18,842 nt of DNA from the NCBI GenBank assembly GCA_964517075.1, contig CAZFAT010000291.1, positions 1-18,842 on the forward strand, given 5' to 3'. Shown here in pieces: positions 7,469 to 14,595 of this stretch (position 1 is its first letter; each line of letters opens with the position of its first letter). The notes beneath the pieces were generated by a model. It did no database searches and had not been told where the DNA came from. It saw nothing but the letters and a program-made list of their open reading frames with translations. Made by a program: the position numbers and the translations under genes. The stretch is from CAZFAT01 sp964517075 (lineage in GTDB: Bacteria; Acidobacteriota; Vicinamibacteria; Vicinamibacterales; SCN-69-37).

Positions 7469-8056
7469 TTATCCCCCCTGCCATTCCCGCACCGCGTCCA
7501 GGGGATAGATCAGCATGAGGATGTTCAGTGTGAGGTTGTCGCGAATCCACCAGGCCAGAAGGACTTCAGTGACGATCGTAAGCAGTACGATCGCCCACAC
7601 CGGCAGCCGGGCGGCCAACAGGAACCCGAACGCCATCGCGACAATGTCCATGCTGGAGTTGACGACGCTGTCGCCGAAGTAGTCGAGCGAGATCGTCACC
7701 TCGCGGTAGCGGTTGATGATGAACGGCGTGTTCTCCAGGATTTCCCAGGCCGACTCGATCACCACGGCGGCCACCATCCGCAGGCCCGTGGACCGGCGGC
7801 GCGCGACGAGCCACAGCAGACCGTAGAATGCGAACCCGTGCAGCACGTGGCTGAAGGAATACCAGTCGGTCAGGTGCTGGGAATTCTCGGAGCTGTAGAC
7901 GATGCCGTGCCAGAACTTGACGTCGCCGCAGCGGCAGATCGGCGTCCGGCCCATCGCGAGCAGGACGAGGACGGCCACCCCGGCAACGGCCAGGGCAGCC
8001 ACGACGTAGCGACGCGAGAATCCGGCGAAGAGGCCAGGGGAGGCTGACGTGCGCAC
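7469..8056 (-). CDS. DUF2585 (UPF0314) family membrane protein
   Basis: The 195-residue product matches my recollection of the DUF2585/UPF0314 pattern along its length. It has one membrane segment near residues 17-36, then ICRCGDVKFWHG (C41, C43) and NSQHLTDWYSFSHVLHGFAF. VVIESAWEILENTPFIINRY, SLDYFGDSVVNSSMDIVAM and IRDNLTLNILML follow. About five hydrophobic segments are predicted by eye. No function is established for the family as far as I know. The dense conserved polar residues (His, Asp, Glu, Arg) next to membrane segments suggest an enzyme or metal site, which is inference. The frame stays open far upstream into the antisense of the next gene, so I placed the start at the GTG at 8056, just before the hydrophobic N-terminus. 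The start is less sure than the gene. Confidence 0.85.
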   Translation of the reverse strand: MRTSASPGLFAGFSRRYVVAALAVAGVAVLVLLAMGRTPICRCGDVKFWHGIVYSSENSQHLTDWYSFSHVLHGFAFYGLLWLVARRRSTGLRMVAAVVIESAWEILENTPFIINRYREVTISLDYFGDSVVNSSMDIVAMAFGFLLAARLPVWAIVLLTIVTEVLLAWWIRDNLTLNILMLIYPLDAVREWQGG

Positions 8057-8119
8057 AACGCGCGGAAGTGTACACGGCGCGCAAACCTCTTGCCGCGACG
8101 ACGCGTCTAAGGTGTCACC

Positions 8120-10579
8120 ATGCTGGACGATCTGACAGCCTCGTTCCGCTCCCTCCGTTCGTCCCCCACCTTCACCGTCGTCGCCCTGGCCGTGATCGCG
8201 CTGGGCATTGGCGCCAGTACGGCCATCTTCTCGGTCGTGGACGCCGTCGTGCTGCGCGGGCTGCCGTTCGATGAGCACGACCGGCTGGTGGCGGTCGGCG
8301 AGCGTAGGGCGCCCCGTTCGGGCGCGTTCAGTCCGAACCCCACGGCTGATCCGATGGCGGTGTCGGCGAGCGCCCCGCAGAACTACATGGACTGGGCGGC
8401 CCAGCAGCAGGTCTTCGAATCGATGGCCGCGATCGCCGGCGGGGCGCTGACGCTGCGCGAACCGGGCGCCGAGCCCGAGGAAGTGCGCGCGCAGCGCGTC
8501 ACCGCCGGGTTCTTCGATGTGCTTCGCGAGCGGCCCGTCATGGGCCGTGCGTTCTCTCCCGCCCACGAGGTGCAGGGCCAGCACCAGGTCGTGGTGCTGA
8601 GCGACGCGCTCTGGCGTCGCCGGTTCGGCGCCGACCCGAACATCATCGGCACATCGATTCCCCTCGAAGGCGCCGGCTACGAGGTCGTCGGCGTGATGGC
8701 GCCCGGCTTCACCTACCCGGTGGGGGCGCCGCGGCCGACCGATCTGTGGGTGCCGTACGTCGTCCCGGCCCGCGAGCGGATTCGCAACCCGAACGAGATG
8801 AGCATCTATCTGTCGGCCATCGCCCGGCTCAGGCCCGGCGTGTCGCTCGAGCAGGCGCAGGCCAACATGGACCAGATCGCGGCCTCGCTCACGGCGGCGC
8901 ATCCCAAATGGAACGAGTCCACTCGTGCCGGCGTCCGGCCCCTCCGGGATCACATCGTCGGCGCGCGCACCAGGCAGTGGATGCTGATGCTGCTCGGCGC
9001 CGTCGGACTCGTGCTGCTGATTGCCTGCGCCAACGTCGCCAACCTGCTCCTCGCGCGATCAACCTCACGGGAACGCGAGGTGGGCATCCGCGCCGCGCTC
9101 GGCGCGGGACGCTGGCGGCTGGTGCGCGGGCTGCTGGTGGAGAGCCTGCTGTTGTCGCTCCTGGGCACCCTGCTGGCGGTGGTGCTGGCCTGGTGGGGCG
9201 TCAGCGTGCTGCGCGGCGCCCTGCCCGAGGGCGTGCCGCGCCTGTCCACCATCGGCGTGGACGTTCGCGTGCTGTCCGTCGCGGCGCTGATGGCGATCGC
9301 CACGGGCCTGCTATTCGGCATCGTCCCCGCGCTGCAGATGTCTCGGCCGGACCTCACGACCGCGCTCAAGGACGGTGCGCGCGGCGCCAGCAGCGGCCGG
9401 GCACAGCAGCGCATGCGGAGCCTGCTCGTCGTGGCGGAAGTGGCGCTCGCGGTGGTGCTCCTCGTGGGGGCCGCCCTGTTCATGGGCAGCTTCCGCACGC
9501 TTATGAGAATCGATCCCGGCTTCAACCCTGAGAACGTCCTCACCGCGGTGCTTCAACCGCGGGTGGATGACAGCGCCGCGGAGGAGAGGCCGCCGAACGC
9601 CGGGCCGCAGTTCGAGGACATCGTCGCGCGCCTGGCCGCGATCCCCGGGGTCGTCCATGCGTCGGCCATTTCGGGTGGGATGCCGATGGGCGGCAGCATG
9701 AGCGTGACCGGCATCGGCGTGCCCGGGCGCGAGCTCGACCCGCGCGATCGGGACATCAGCATCCGCAACGTGACGCACGATTACCACGAGGCCGTCGGCA
9801 TCCCGCTGCTCGACGGGCGATTGTTCGAGGCCACCGATCGGGCCGGTTCGCAGGCGGTCGTGATCATCAACGAGCTGGCCGCGAAGCGACTCTTCCCGGG
9901 TGAGCGCGCCGTCGGACAGGCCGTCGACCTCGACGGCGATGGCGTCACCGTGGTGGGCGTGGTTGGCGACGTGTACCAGAGCAATCTCGAGACCGAACCG
10001 CGCACGGAAGTCTACGTGCCGATCGGGCAGAGCCGTGCGAGGTTTGCCGAGCTCGTCATCCGTACCATGGGACCGCCGCTTGACCTCGTGCCCGCCGTCA
10101 GGTCCACGGTTCTGAGCGTGCTGCCGGACGTGCCTCTGCGCAACGTCAGGACCATGGAACAGATTCTCGGACGTCAGGTCGCGCAGCGCCGGTTGAACAT
10201 GCTGCTGCTCGGGCTGTTCGGCCTGCTCGGACTCGTCATTTCCGCCGTGGGCATTTACGGCGTGATGGCCTATCTCGTCGCGCAGCGCACGCGGGAGATC
10301 GGCGTGCGCATGGCGCTCGGGGCCACCCAGGCGTCCGTCGTCAGGATGGTCTTGACGCGCGCGACCCTGCTCGTGGCGACCGGTCTCGTGATCGGCGGCG
10401 CCGGGGCGTGGTATCTCAGCGAAACCGCGCGGACGTTCCTGTTCCGGATGGACCCGTCCGATCCGCGGGCCTACGCCGCGGCGCTGGGTGTGCTGGTGGC
10501 CGCCGCGCTCGCCGCCTCCGCCATTCCCGCCCGCAGGGCGGCGAGCGTCAGTCCGGTGGTGGCGCTGCGCGCGGAGTAG
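8120..10579 (+). CDS. ADOP-type ABC permease (MacB/FtsX-like), intact
   Basis: This 819-residue permease has the duplicated MacB-core plus FtsX architecture. An N-terminal membrane segment (VVALAVIALGIGASTAIFSV, residues about 20-40) precedes a periplasmic core containing VLSDALWRRRFGADPNIIG. The first FtsX domain follows (LLGAVGLVLLIACANVANLL, then REREVGIRAALGAGRWRLVR). A second core contains AAIPGVVHASAISGGMPMGG, and the last FtsX domain has ISAVGIYGVMAYLVAQRTRE and a final segment ending in the family-typical SPVVALRAE. It lacks the charged prefix domain of the other ADOP here and has no adjacent PadR or ATPase gene. It starts 63 bp from the divergent DUF2585 gene. ADOPs resemble macrolide or lipoprotein exporters, but their substrates are generally unknown. 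Confidence 0.94.
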   Translation: MLDDLTASFRSLRSSPTFTVVALAVIALGIGASTAIFSVVDAVVLRGLPFDEHDRLVAVGERRAPRSGAFSPNPTADPMAVSASAPQNYMDWAAQQQVFESMAAIAGGALTLREPGAEPEEVRAQRVTAGFFDVLRERPVMGRAFSPAHEVQGQHQVVVLSDALWRRRFGADPNIIGTSIPLEGAGYEVVGVMAPGFTYPVGAPRPTDLWVPYVVPARERIRNPNEMSIYLSAIARLRPGVSLEQAQANMDQIAASLTAAHPKWNESTRAGVRPLRDHIVGARTRQWMLMLLGAVGLVLLIACANVANLLLARSTSREREVGIRAALGAGRWRLVRGLLVESLLLSLLGTLLAVVLAWWGVSVLRGALPEGVPRLSTIGVDVRVLSVAALMAIATGLLFGIVPALQMSRPDLTTALKDGARGASSGRAQQRMRSLLVVAEVALAVVLLVGAALFMGSFRTLMRIDPGFNPENVLTAVLQPRVDDSAAEERPPNAGPQFEDIVARLAAIPGVVHASAISGGMPMGGSMSVTGIGVPGRELDPRDRDISIRNVTHDYHEAVGIPLLDGRLFEATDRAGSQAVVIINELAAKRLFPGERAVGQAVDLDGDGVTVVGVVGDVYQSNLETEPRTEVYVPIGQSRARFAELVIRTMGPPLDLVPAVRSTVLSVLPDVPLRNVRTMEQILGRQVAQRRLNMLLLGLFGLLGLVISAVGIYGVMAYLVAQRTREIGVRMALGATQASVVRMVLTRATLLVATGLVIGGAGAWYLSETARTFLFRMDPSDPRAYAAALGVLVAAALAASAIPARRAASVSPVVALRAE

Positions 10580-10603
10580 CGCGCGTTGACGGATTCTGCG
10601 CGT

Positions 10604-10609
10604 TATAAT
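10604..10609 (+). promoter_or_regulatory. Consensus -10 box before tRNA-Leu
   Basis: A perfect TATAAT lies 45 bp upstream of the tRNA and would give a leader of about 39 nt. A TTGACG at 10586-10591 looks like a -35 box, but the spacer is only 12 bp, well short of 16-18. At the proper distance the sequence is GC-rich and unlike a -35. The -10 box is convincing; the -35 is not. Confidence 0.55.
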
Positions 10610-10654
10610 CGAAGGTCGCGTCGGGCCGGCTGTTCCTCACAGCGGGACCCGTGG

Positions 10655-10741
10655 GCGGAAGTGGCGGAATTGGCAGACGCGCAAGCCTCAGGAGCTTGTG
10701 GGAGCAATCCCGTGGAGGTTCGAGTCCTCTCTTCCGCACCA
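10655..10741 (+). tRNA. tRNA-Leu (anticodon CAG)
   Basis: The 87-nt gene folds as a class II tRNA. The acceptor arm GCGGAAG pairs with CTTCCGC and the CCA end is encoded. The anticodon stem CAAGC/GCTTG encloses the loop CTCAGGA, giving anticodon CAG for CUG, a frequent leucine codon in GC-rich genomes. A long variable arm (TGGGAGCAATCCCG) and a T-loop with GGTTCGAGTCC complete the structure. It sits alone between an ADOP permease and an intrinsic terminator, with its own -10 box. Confidence 0.97.
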
Positions 10742-10751
10742 AGCTCGTTGG

Positions 10752-10775
10752 AAGGCCCGCAAACGCGGGCCTTTT
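10752..10775 (+). terminator. Intrinsic terminator of tRNA-Leu
   Basis: A 9-bp stem AAGGCCCGC/GCGGGCCTT with an AAAC loop is followed directly by a short T-run, beginning 11 nt after the tRNA CCA end. This is a standard Rho-independent terminator for the single tRNA transcript. Confidence 0.88.
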
Positions 10776-10910
10776 CGTTGTGTCCGGGCCTGATTGCTCA
10801 CAAGACACCCGCGCGACGATCGCGCCCCGACACAACCAGTGGGGACAACCCTTCGATCGCCCACTGGTGGCCGCAGGATTGCTTGAACGAGCGGCGCGGA
10901 GCCGGAGCAC
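10776..10910. other. Intergenic stretch with partial CGHQW-coding repeat
   Basis: No convincing gene is visible. The only notable element is a 15-bp sequence at 10861-10875 repeated exactly at 10965-10979 inside the zinc-ribbon candidate. On the minus strand both copies code for Cys-Gly-His-Gln-Trp in their local frames, though the two frames differ. The copy here lacks an upstream CxxC, so it may be a relic of a partial duplication. Confidence 0.4.
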
Positions 10911-11129
10911 TCAGCCCGCGCGTCGAACGTGGGCAAGGAACGGACCGCCTTGGACGACGTCCACCCACTGGTGGCCGCACGGGCAGGACCGCGCGAACTG
11001 TACCGTATCTGACGCCTGACTTGTCGCGGTGCCCGTGGTGACGGCGTCGAGGCCGTAGCACCGTGGGCAGTAGCGTGAGACGTCGCGGCGGACGGTGGTG
11101 GGAGATGGGAGCGGCACGGGGAAATGCAT
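10911..11129 (-). CDS. Small zinc-ribbon-like protein, unrecognised
   Basis: This 72-residue frame has a credible two-knuckle zinc ribbon. C21-P-R-C24 (RYCPRCYGLDAV) is followed 24 residues later by C49-P-C51-G-H53 (ARSCPCGHQWVDV). The hydrophobic and aromatic pattern after the second knuckle is typical of zinc ribbons (C-x-C-G-x-x-W). I do not recognise the family. The ATG at 11129 has no clear Shine-Dalgarno. Overlapping frames in this region show no comparable motif, which favours this one. It stands alone between the tRNA terminator and the propeller gene. A chance frame cannot be excluded because GC-rich DNA gives many short open frames; conservation would decide. Confidence 0.5.
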   Translation of the reverse strand: MHFPVPLPSPTTVRRDVSRYCPRCYGLDAVTTGTATSQASDTVQFARSCPCGHQWVDVVQGGPFLAHVRRAG

Positions 11130-11308
11130 AGAGCCACTGTAGGGCCTACCGCGGCGACGGCGCTGTCACAAAAGGCACACTCGGTCGACCCCACGCCTGG
11201 CCGCAGGAACGAATCCTCAGCGGCGATCGACCTGACTCGGACACGCGTTCCTACGCCCCGTCCGCGGGGTGGGCCGCATCGCCACCAGGGTGCAGCAACC
11301 GGAGCTGA
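11130..11308. other. Intergenic region, nothing recognised
   Basis: The 179-bp gap between the zinc-ribbon candidate and the 3' end of the propeller gene shows no supported gene, strong hairpin or repeat. It would have to contain the promoter of the zinc-ribbon candidate, but I see no convincing -35/-10 pair. Confidence 0.4.
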
Positions 11309-12433
11309 TCACTGGCCAATCCCGTACACTCGTCCGTCAGTGTCTCCAATGACGATACGGCCGTCAGCGACGGCGGGGGAGGCCAGGAACGCGGCGCCGC
11401 CCGCGAACTGCCAGACTTCCTTGCCCGTGGCAGCGTCCAGCACGTAGAGCACGCCGTCGCTCGACCCCGCCACTACGCGGTTACCAGCGAGCACGGGCGA
11501 GGAGTCCACGCGTGCGCGGGTCATGAGGGCCCACCGTGGCCTGCCGCTCACGGCGTCGAGGGCGCGGACGAACCGGTCTTGCCCACCGATGAACACCGTG
11601 CCCCCGCCCACGGCTGGCGACGAGTAAAAGGGAAACTGGCGGTCGGGATCCGAGAAGCGCCAGGCCACGCGCTGGCCCTTCAGGTTGACTGCGACAACCT
11701 CGTTGTTGAACGTGCCAAAGTACGCTCGGCCATCCACGGTCGCCGCTGACCCAGCCATGTAGGCGTCGAGGCTGAGCGCGGCGGCCTTCGCGCCGTCCTT
11801 CACGCGCACGCCGTAGAAGTACTCATCGCAGCCGCCGAAGTACGCGACGCCGTCCACGACCGAGGGCGTGGCATGGACGGAGGCGTTCGTCTCGAACTTC
11901 CAGACGAGCCGACCGTTCGTCGCGTCGAGCGCGTACAGGCTGTTGTCGTAGGAGCCAACGAGCACCAGTCCGCCCGCGACGACGGGCGATGACTTGATCC
12001 CGGCGCCCGTCTTGTAGCTCCAGCGCCGCTGGCCCGACGCCGTCTCGACGGCGTGCAGGACGCCGTCGAGGTCGCCGATATAGACGAGGCCGTTGGCGAT
12101 GGCTGGCGAGGAGGCTCCGATGCCGTTTTCGGTGGTCTGATACGCCCAGCGCGTTTTGCCAGTCGTGAGGTCCAGGGCGAGGAGATTACCGCCGAGCGTG
12201 CCGACGAAGGCGAGGCCATCGGCGATGGCGGCCGAGGACTCGATCCTCGCGCCGGCGTCATAGGTCCACTGGAGCCGCAATGACGATGGGAGCGCGGAGG
12301 ATGCAACCCCCGTCAGCCCGGGCGTGCCGCGGAAATGCGGCCAGGCGGCAGGCGCCTGCCGGGCGACGATCGAGGCCGCACCGAGGGCGGCCAGTAGGAA
12401 GACGAGTCCCCGCACGCGCGCTCGAGGCGTCAC
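11309..12433 (-). CDS. Secreted PQQ-like beta-propeller repeat protein
   Basis: The 374-residue product has an N-terminal signal peptide (VRGLVFLLAALGAASIVARQ) and then repeated blades of the PQQ/BamB type. Each blade pairs a strand like GLVYIGDLDGVLHAVETASG or GLVLVGSYDNSLYALDATNG with a downstream W-x-[YF] strand (RRWSYKTGAGIKSSPVV, LVWKFETNASVHATPSV). Seven to eight blades can be counted. These propellers act as binding scaffolds in the periplasm or outside the cell, and some are quinoprotein dehydrogenases; no catalytic dehydrogenase module is present here. The GTG start at 12433 is supported by AGGGAG at 12441-12446, 7 nt away. It lies 83 bp downstream of the broken VWFA gene on the same strand and may share its transcript. 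The gene ends in TGA, showing TGA is a normal stop here. Confidence 0.9.
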   Translation of the reverse strand: MTPRARVRGLVFLLAALGAASIVARQAPAAWPHFRGTPGLTGVASSALPSSLRLQWTYDAGARIESSAAIADGLAFVGTLGGNLLALDLTTGKTRWAYQTTENGIGASSPAIANGLVYIGDLDGVLHAVETASGQRRWSYKTGAGIKSSPVVAGGLVLVGSYDNSLYALDATNGRLVWKFETNASVHATPSVVDGVAYFGGCDEYFYGVRVKDGAKAAALSLDAYMAGSAATVDGRAYFGTFNNEVVAVNLKGQRVAWRFSDPDRQFPFYSSPAVGGGTVFIGGQDRFVRALDAVSGRPRWALMTRARVDSSPVLAGNRVVAGSSDGVLYVLDAATGKEVWQFAGGAAFLASPAVADGRIVIGDTDGRVYGIGQ

Positions 12434-12450
12434 GCGGACTCTCCCTGCGC

Positions 12451-12480
12451 CACGCGGTCAGTCGCGGTCAACACCGCGTG
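12451..12480. repeat. Inverted repeat between VWFA fragment and propeller gene
   Basis: Arms CACGCGGT (12451-12458) and ACCGCGTG (12473-12480) are perfect 8-bp inverted repeats with a 14-nt spacer. The element sits just before the propeller Shine-Dalgarno. It has no T-run and could be a weak terminator, an mRNA structure or an operator. Confidence 0.35.
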
Positions 12481-12516
12481 AAGATCGAGCGCGAGCGAAT
12501 CATCGGCGCATCCCTC

Positions 12517-13470
12517 TCACTGGTCCACGATATCGAACAGCATCGCCGTCTCAGCCGACCGATGGTCATCGTCCACCACGGTCAGCCGCAGGATGAACTT
12601 GCCCGCGCCGATCGCGGACGTATGGACCGTCCACGGGCGGGTCCGGTGCGCATCAGCGCGGTCGGTCAAGGCCACGGCGTCGTCCCACATCGGAGTCTGA
12701 TCCGGCGACGCCGCCGACTGCTCGTGCACTGTCAATCTCATCGTCCCGTGCCGGAACCCGCGCGGCGTCGCGACGTCCGCGCTCACGGTGAGCACATCGC
12801 CGAGCACAAACGTCCGCGCGGTCGTGGGCGGTGAAGGCAACCCAAGCACCATCGGTGACGTGCCCTGCGTGACGAACCGCGACGACGGCTGCGAGGTCAG
12901 CGCCAGCCCGCCGACCCAGAGCCCGCATAACTCTGGCAGCAGCGGAGGGCACCGTTCGTCGTCCTCGAAGCGAGGCACGTCGATGTCGGCGAAGACGGAG
13001 CCGACCGACGGCGTGCCCACCACCTCGCCGGACACGCGCAGGCTGTAGTGGCCGGGCGCGAGATCGACCGTCGGCACCCACCGGGCACCGGTCGTCATCA
13101 GGCGCTGCGCTTCGTCAGCCGTGAGATTCAAGTCGATCGTGTGGGCCACGTCGTGCACGGACTTGGCCCGGTCGTTGATTACGCGCAGCGCCAGGCGCAG
13201 CTGCCCGCGCGCGCGGCCATCCACCTCGGTGTAGCGCAGCTCGCGGCCAGGCACTTCGATCACGACCTGCACTCGCGCGGCTCCTGTCGTTCCGCGCCGC
13301 GGGATCGCCTGAACGCGCAGGGGCAGGCCCGCGGTCGGCACGTTCGCCACGATTGGCGCCGCCAGCGTCGGCGCGACGCCGGCCGGGCCTGCCTCTGGCG
13401 GCGACGTGGGCGAGACCACATAGCCGGGCCGGGCGGAAATCCGCAGGTCCTTGCGCGCCGGCACCGTCAC
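12517..13470 (-). CDS. C-terminal part of VWFA-related acidobacterial protein, separated by frameshift
   Basis: The 317-residue frame can begin at a GTG at 13470 that overlaps the preceding TGA, but its family-like sequence extends upstream of that codon. Read from about 13521 it gives GYQPSSPGRPGDFRRIQVTV and then PARKDLRISARPGYVV, the standard end of the acidobacterial VWFA domain. The preceding frame supplies the matching NSQYYV. The remaining 290 or so residues form an all-beta-looking extension (RELRYTEVDGRARGQLRLAL, YSLRVSGEVVGTPSVGSVFA, WTVHTSAIGAGKFILRLTVV) of unknown role. With one base restored, the two frames form a single secreted protein of about 675 residues. Alone, this piece has no signal peptide and would stay in the cytoplasm. 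Confidence 0.8.
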   Translation of the reverse strand: MTVPARKDLRISARPGYVVSPTSPPEAGPAGVAPTLAAPIVANVPTAGLPLRVQAIPRRGTTGAARVQVVIEVPGRELRYTEVDGRARGQLRLALRVINDRAKSVHDVAHTIDLNLTADEAQRLMTTGARWVPTVDLAPGHYSLRVSGEVVGTPSVGSVFADIDVPRFEDDERCPPLLPELCGLWVGGLALTSQPSSRFVTQGTSPMVLGLPSPPTTARTFVLGDVLTVSADVATPRGFRHGTMRLTVHEQSAASPDQTPMWDDAVALTDRADAHRTRPWTVHTSAIGAGKFILRLTVVDDDHRSAETAMLFDIVDQ

Positions 13471-14543
13471 CTGAATGCGCCGGAAGTCGCCAGGACGTCC
13501 GGGCGACGATGGTTGATAGCCGACACGTAATACTGGCTGTTCTCATCGACGATGCGCTCGAAGGCGTCGCGGAAGTCGTTGACAGCCACCGCGGCAAAAC
13601 CGCCAGTCTGATCGGAAAAGTTACGCAGTGAATCGATGGACCGAGAATAGCGCACGCGGACGGGTGCCAGTGCGGCACCCTGACATCCCTCTCCACCCAG
13701 TCGCCTCGGATCGATACCGTACAACGTCACATTGGCGGCCCGGAACGTATCCAGGAGACGGCGCATGGCAAGGGTTAGATCCATTGAGGCCGATGGCGCC
13801 AACGACGTCATGTCTTCTACAGACCTCGGGGCCGGCGTGAAGCCTGCTCCGCCAAGCCCGATCCCCATCCCCTCGCTAATCCACAGCACGCTGACCCGGC
13901 GACCGCGCACGCCGCCCAGATGCGCAGCGAGCGTTCCCAGGAAGTCGAGCGCGACCAGCGTGTTGTACTCGTCTTCAGCCCGGCCACGAGGCCCCTCCGG
14001 GCACACCACACCCATGTAGCGATCGATCGTCGCCAGCGCGCGCGTCTTGTCTCCGGAGAAGTCCTGCGTGAGCACGTTGCGGCCGGTCGTCGACAGGACC
14101 GCGACCCAGTCGGCCGGCTGCACGTGCCGCTCGACGAACTCACGCGCGATCGTCCGCACCGGAAGAGTCAGCTCGTGCGACGTCAGCAGGTCATCGAGCA
14201 GGAGTACGAACAGCCGAGCCTCGCGCGCGTGTTCGTTCGTCGCGACGGTGGACATGTCGGGCGCCGGCAACAGCGGGCGACCAGCTTCAGCCGTGCGTAC
14301 GGGCTCACGAGGCAGGTTGACGTGGTCGAAGGCGACGATGGTCTGCTGACGTCCCTGCTCGCGAAGCTGGAAGTCCTTGATGGTGAGGCCCGGAACGAAC
14401 TGCCCTGTCGCGTCCGTCACGCGGACCATGACCTCGACGAGCTCCGCGACGGCGCGGAACACCGGTGGGGCCTGGGACTGTTGAGCGAGCAGCGAAACAG
14501 CGGCGAAGCAAACTACCGCCGGCACAACGACAACACGGCGCAC
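13467..14543 (-). CDS. VWFA-related acidobacterial protein (TIGR03436 type), N-terminal part before frameshift
   Basis: The 358-residue frame has a signal peptide (VVVVPAVVCFAAVSLLAQQ) and the domain order of acidobacterial VWFA proteins. The entry motif is FRAVAELVEVMVRVTDATGQ with FVPGLTIKDFQLREQGRQQ (residues 29-67). The VWA core follows, with RLFVLLLDDLLT (D117, D118 at the metal-site strand), DWVAVLSTTG and GRRVSVLWISEGMGIG, then TLYGIDPR and FERIVDENSQYYV. After V340 the family motif is lost, and 18 unrelated residues precede a TGA. The proper continuation lies in another frame, which indicates a deleted base at 13522-13523. The GTG start at 14543 has a strong GGGGAG 6 nt upstream. These secreted proteins are frequent in acidobacteria; their function is not established. 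Confidence 0.88.
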   Translation of the reverse strand: MRRVVVVPAVVCFAAVSLLAQQSQAPPVFRAVAELVEVMVRVTDATGQFVPGLTIKDFQLREQGRQQTIVAFDHVNLPREPVRTAEAGRPLLPAPDMSTVATNEHAREARLFVLLLDDLLTSHELTLPVRTIAREFVERHVQPADWVAVLSTTGRNVLTQDFSGDKTRALATIDRYMGVVCPEGPRGRAEDEYNTLVALDFLGTLAAHLGGVRGRRVSVLWISEGMGIGLGGAGFTPAPRSVEDMTSLAPSASMDLTLAMRRLLDTFRAANVTLYGIDPRRLGGEGCQGAALAPVRVRYSRSIDSLRNFSDQTGGFAAVAVNDFRDAFERIVDENSQYYVSAINHRRPDVLATSGAFR

Positions 14544-14572
14544 GTCGGGCTCCCCGGCAGGCTGGCGCGACG

Positions 14573-14578
14573 ATTATA
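14573..14578 (-). promoter_or_regulatory. Consensus -10 box for the VWFA gene
   Basis: The complement reads TATAAT, 29 bp upstream of the GTG start. A CTGACG hexamer lies 15 bp further upstream as a modest -35 candidate, within a TGACGCGTCA palindrome (14589-14598) that overlaps the stop codon of the REC-GGDEF gene. This suggests the VWFA gene is transcribed separately from the signalling operon. Confidence 0.5.
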
Positions 14579-14595
14579 TCGTGCGCTTTGACGCG

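Noticed and set aside
8057..8953. Upstream extension of the DUF2585 frame to 494 residues
   Set aside because: The added part is antisense to the second ADOP permease and unlike the family, which begins near the GTG at 8056.
10586..10609. TTGACG/TATAAT as a complete sigma-70 promoter for the tRNA
   Set aside because: The spacer is only 12 bp, so the TTGACG is probably not the functional -35 box; only the -10 was kept.
10548..11194. Minus-strand frames crossing the tRNA, with translations such as CGREDSNLHGIAPTSS
   Set aside because: These strings are the well-known spurious translation of an antisense tRNA-Leu gene and are not a protein.
13460..13535. Programmed ribosomal frameshift in the VWFA gene
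   Set aside because: There is no slippery heptamer or clear downstream structure at the junction; a lost base is the simpler explanation.
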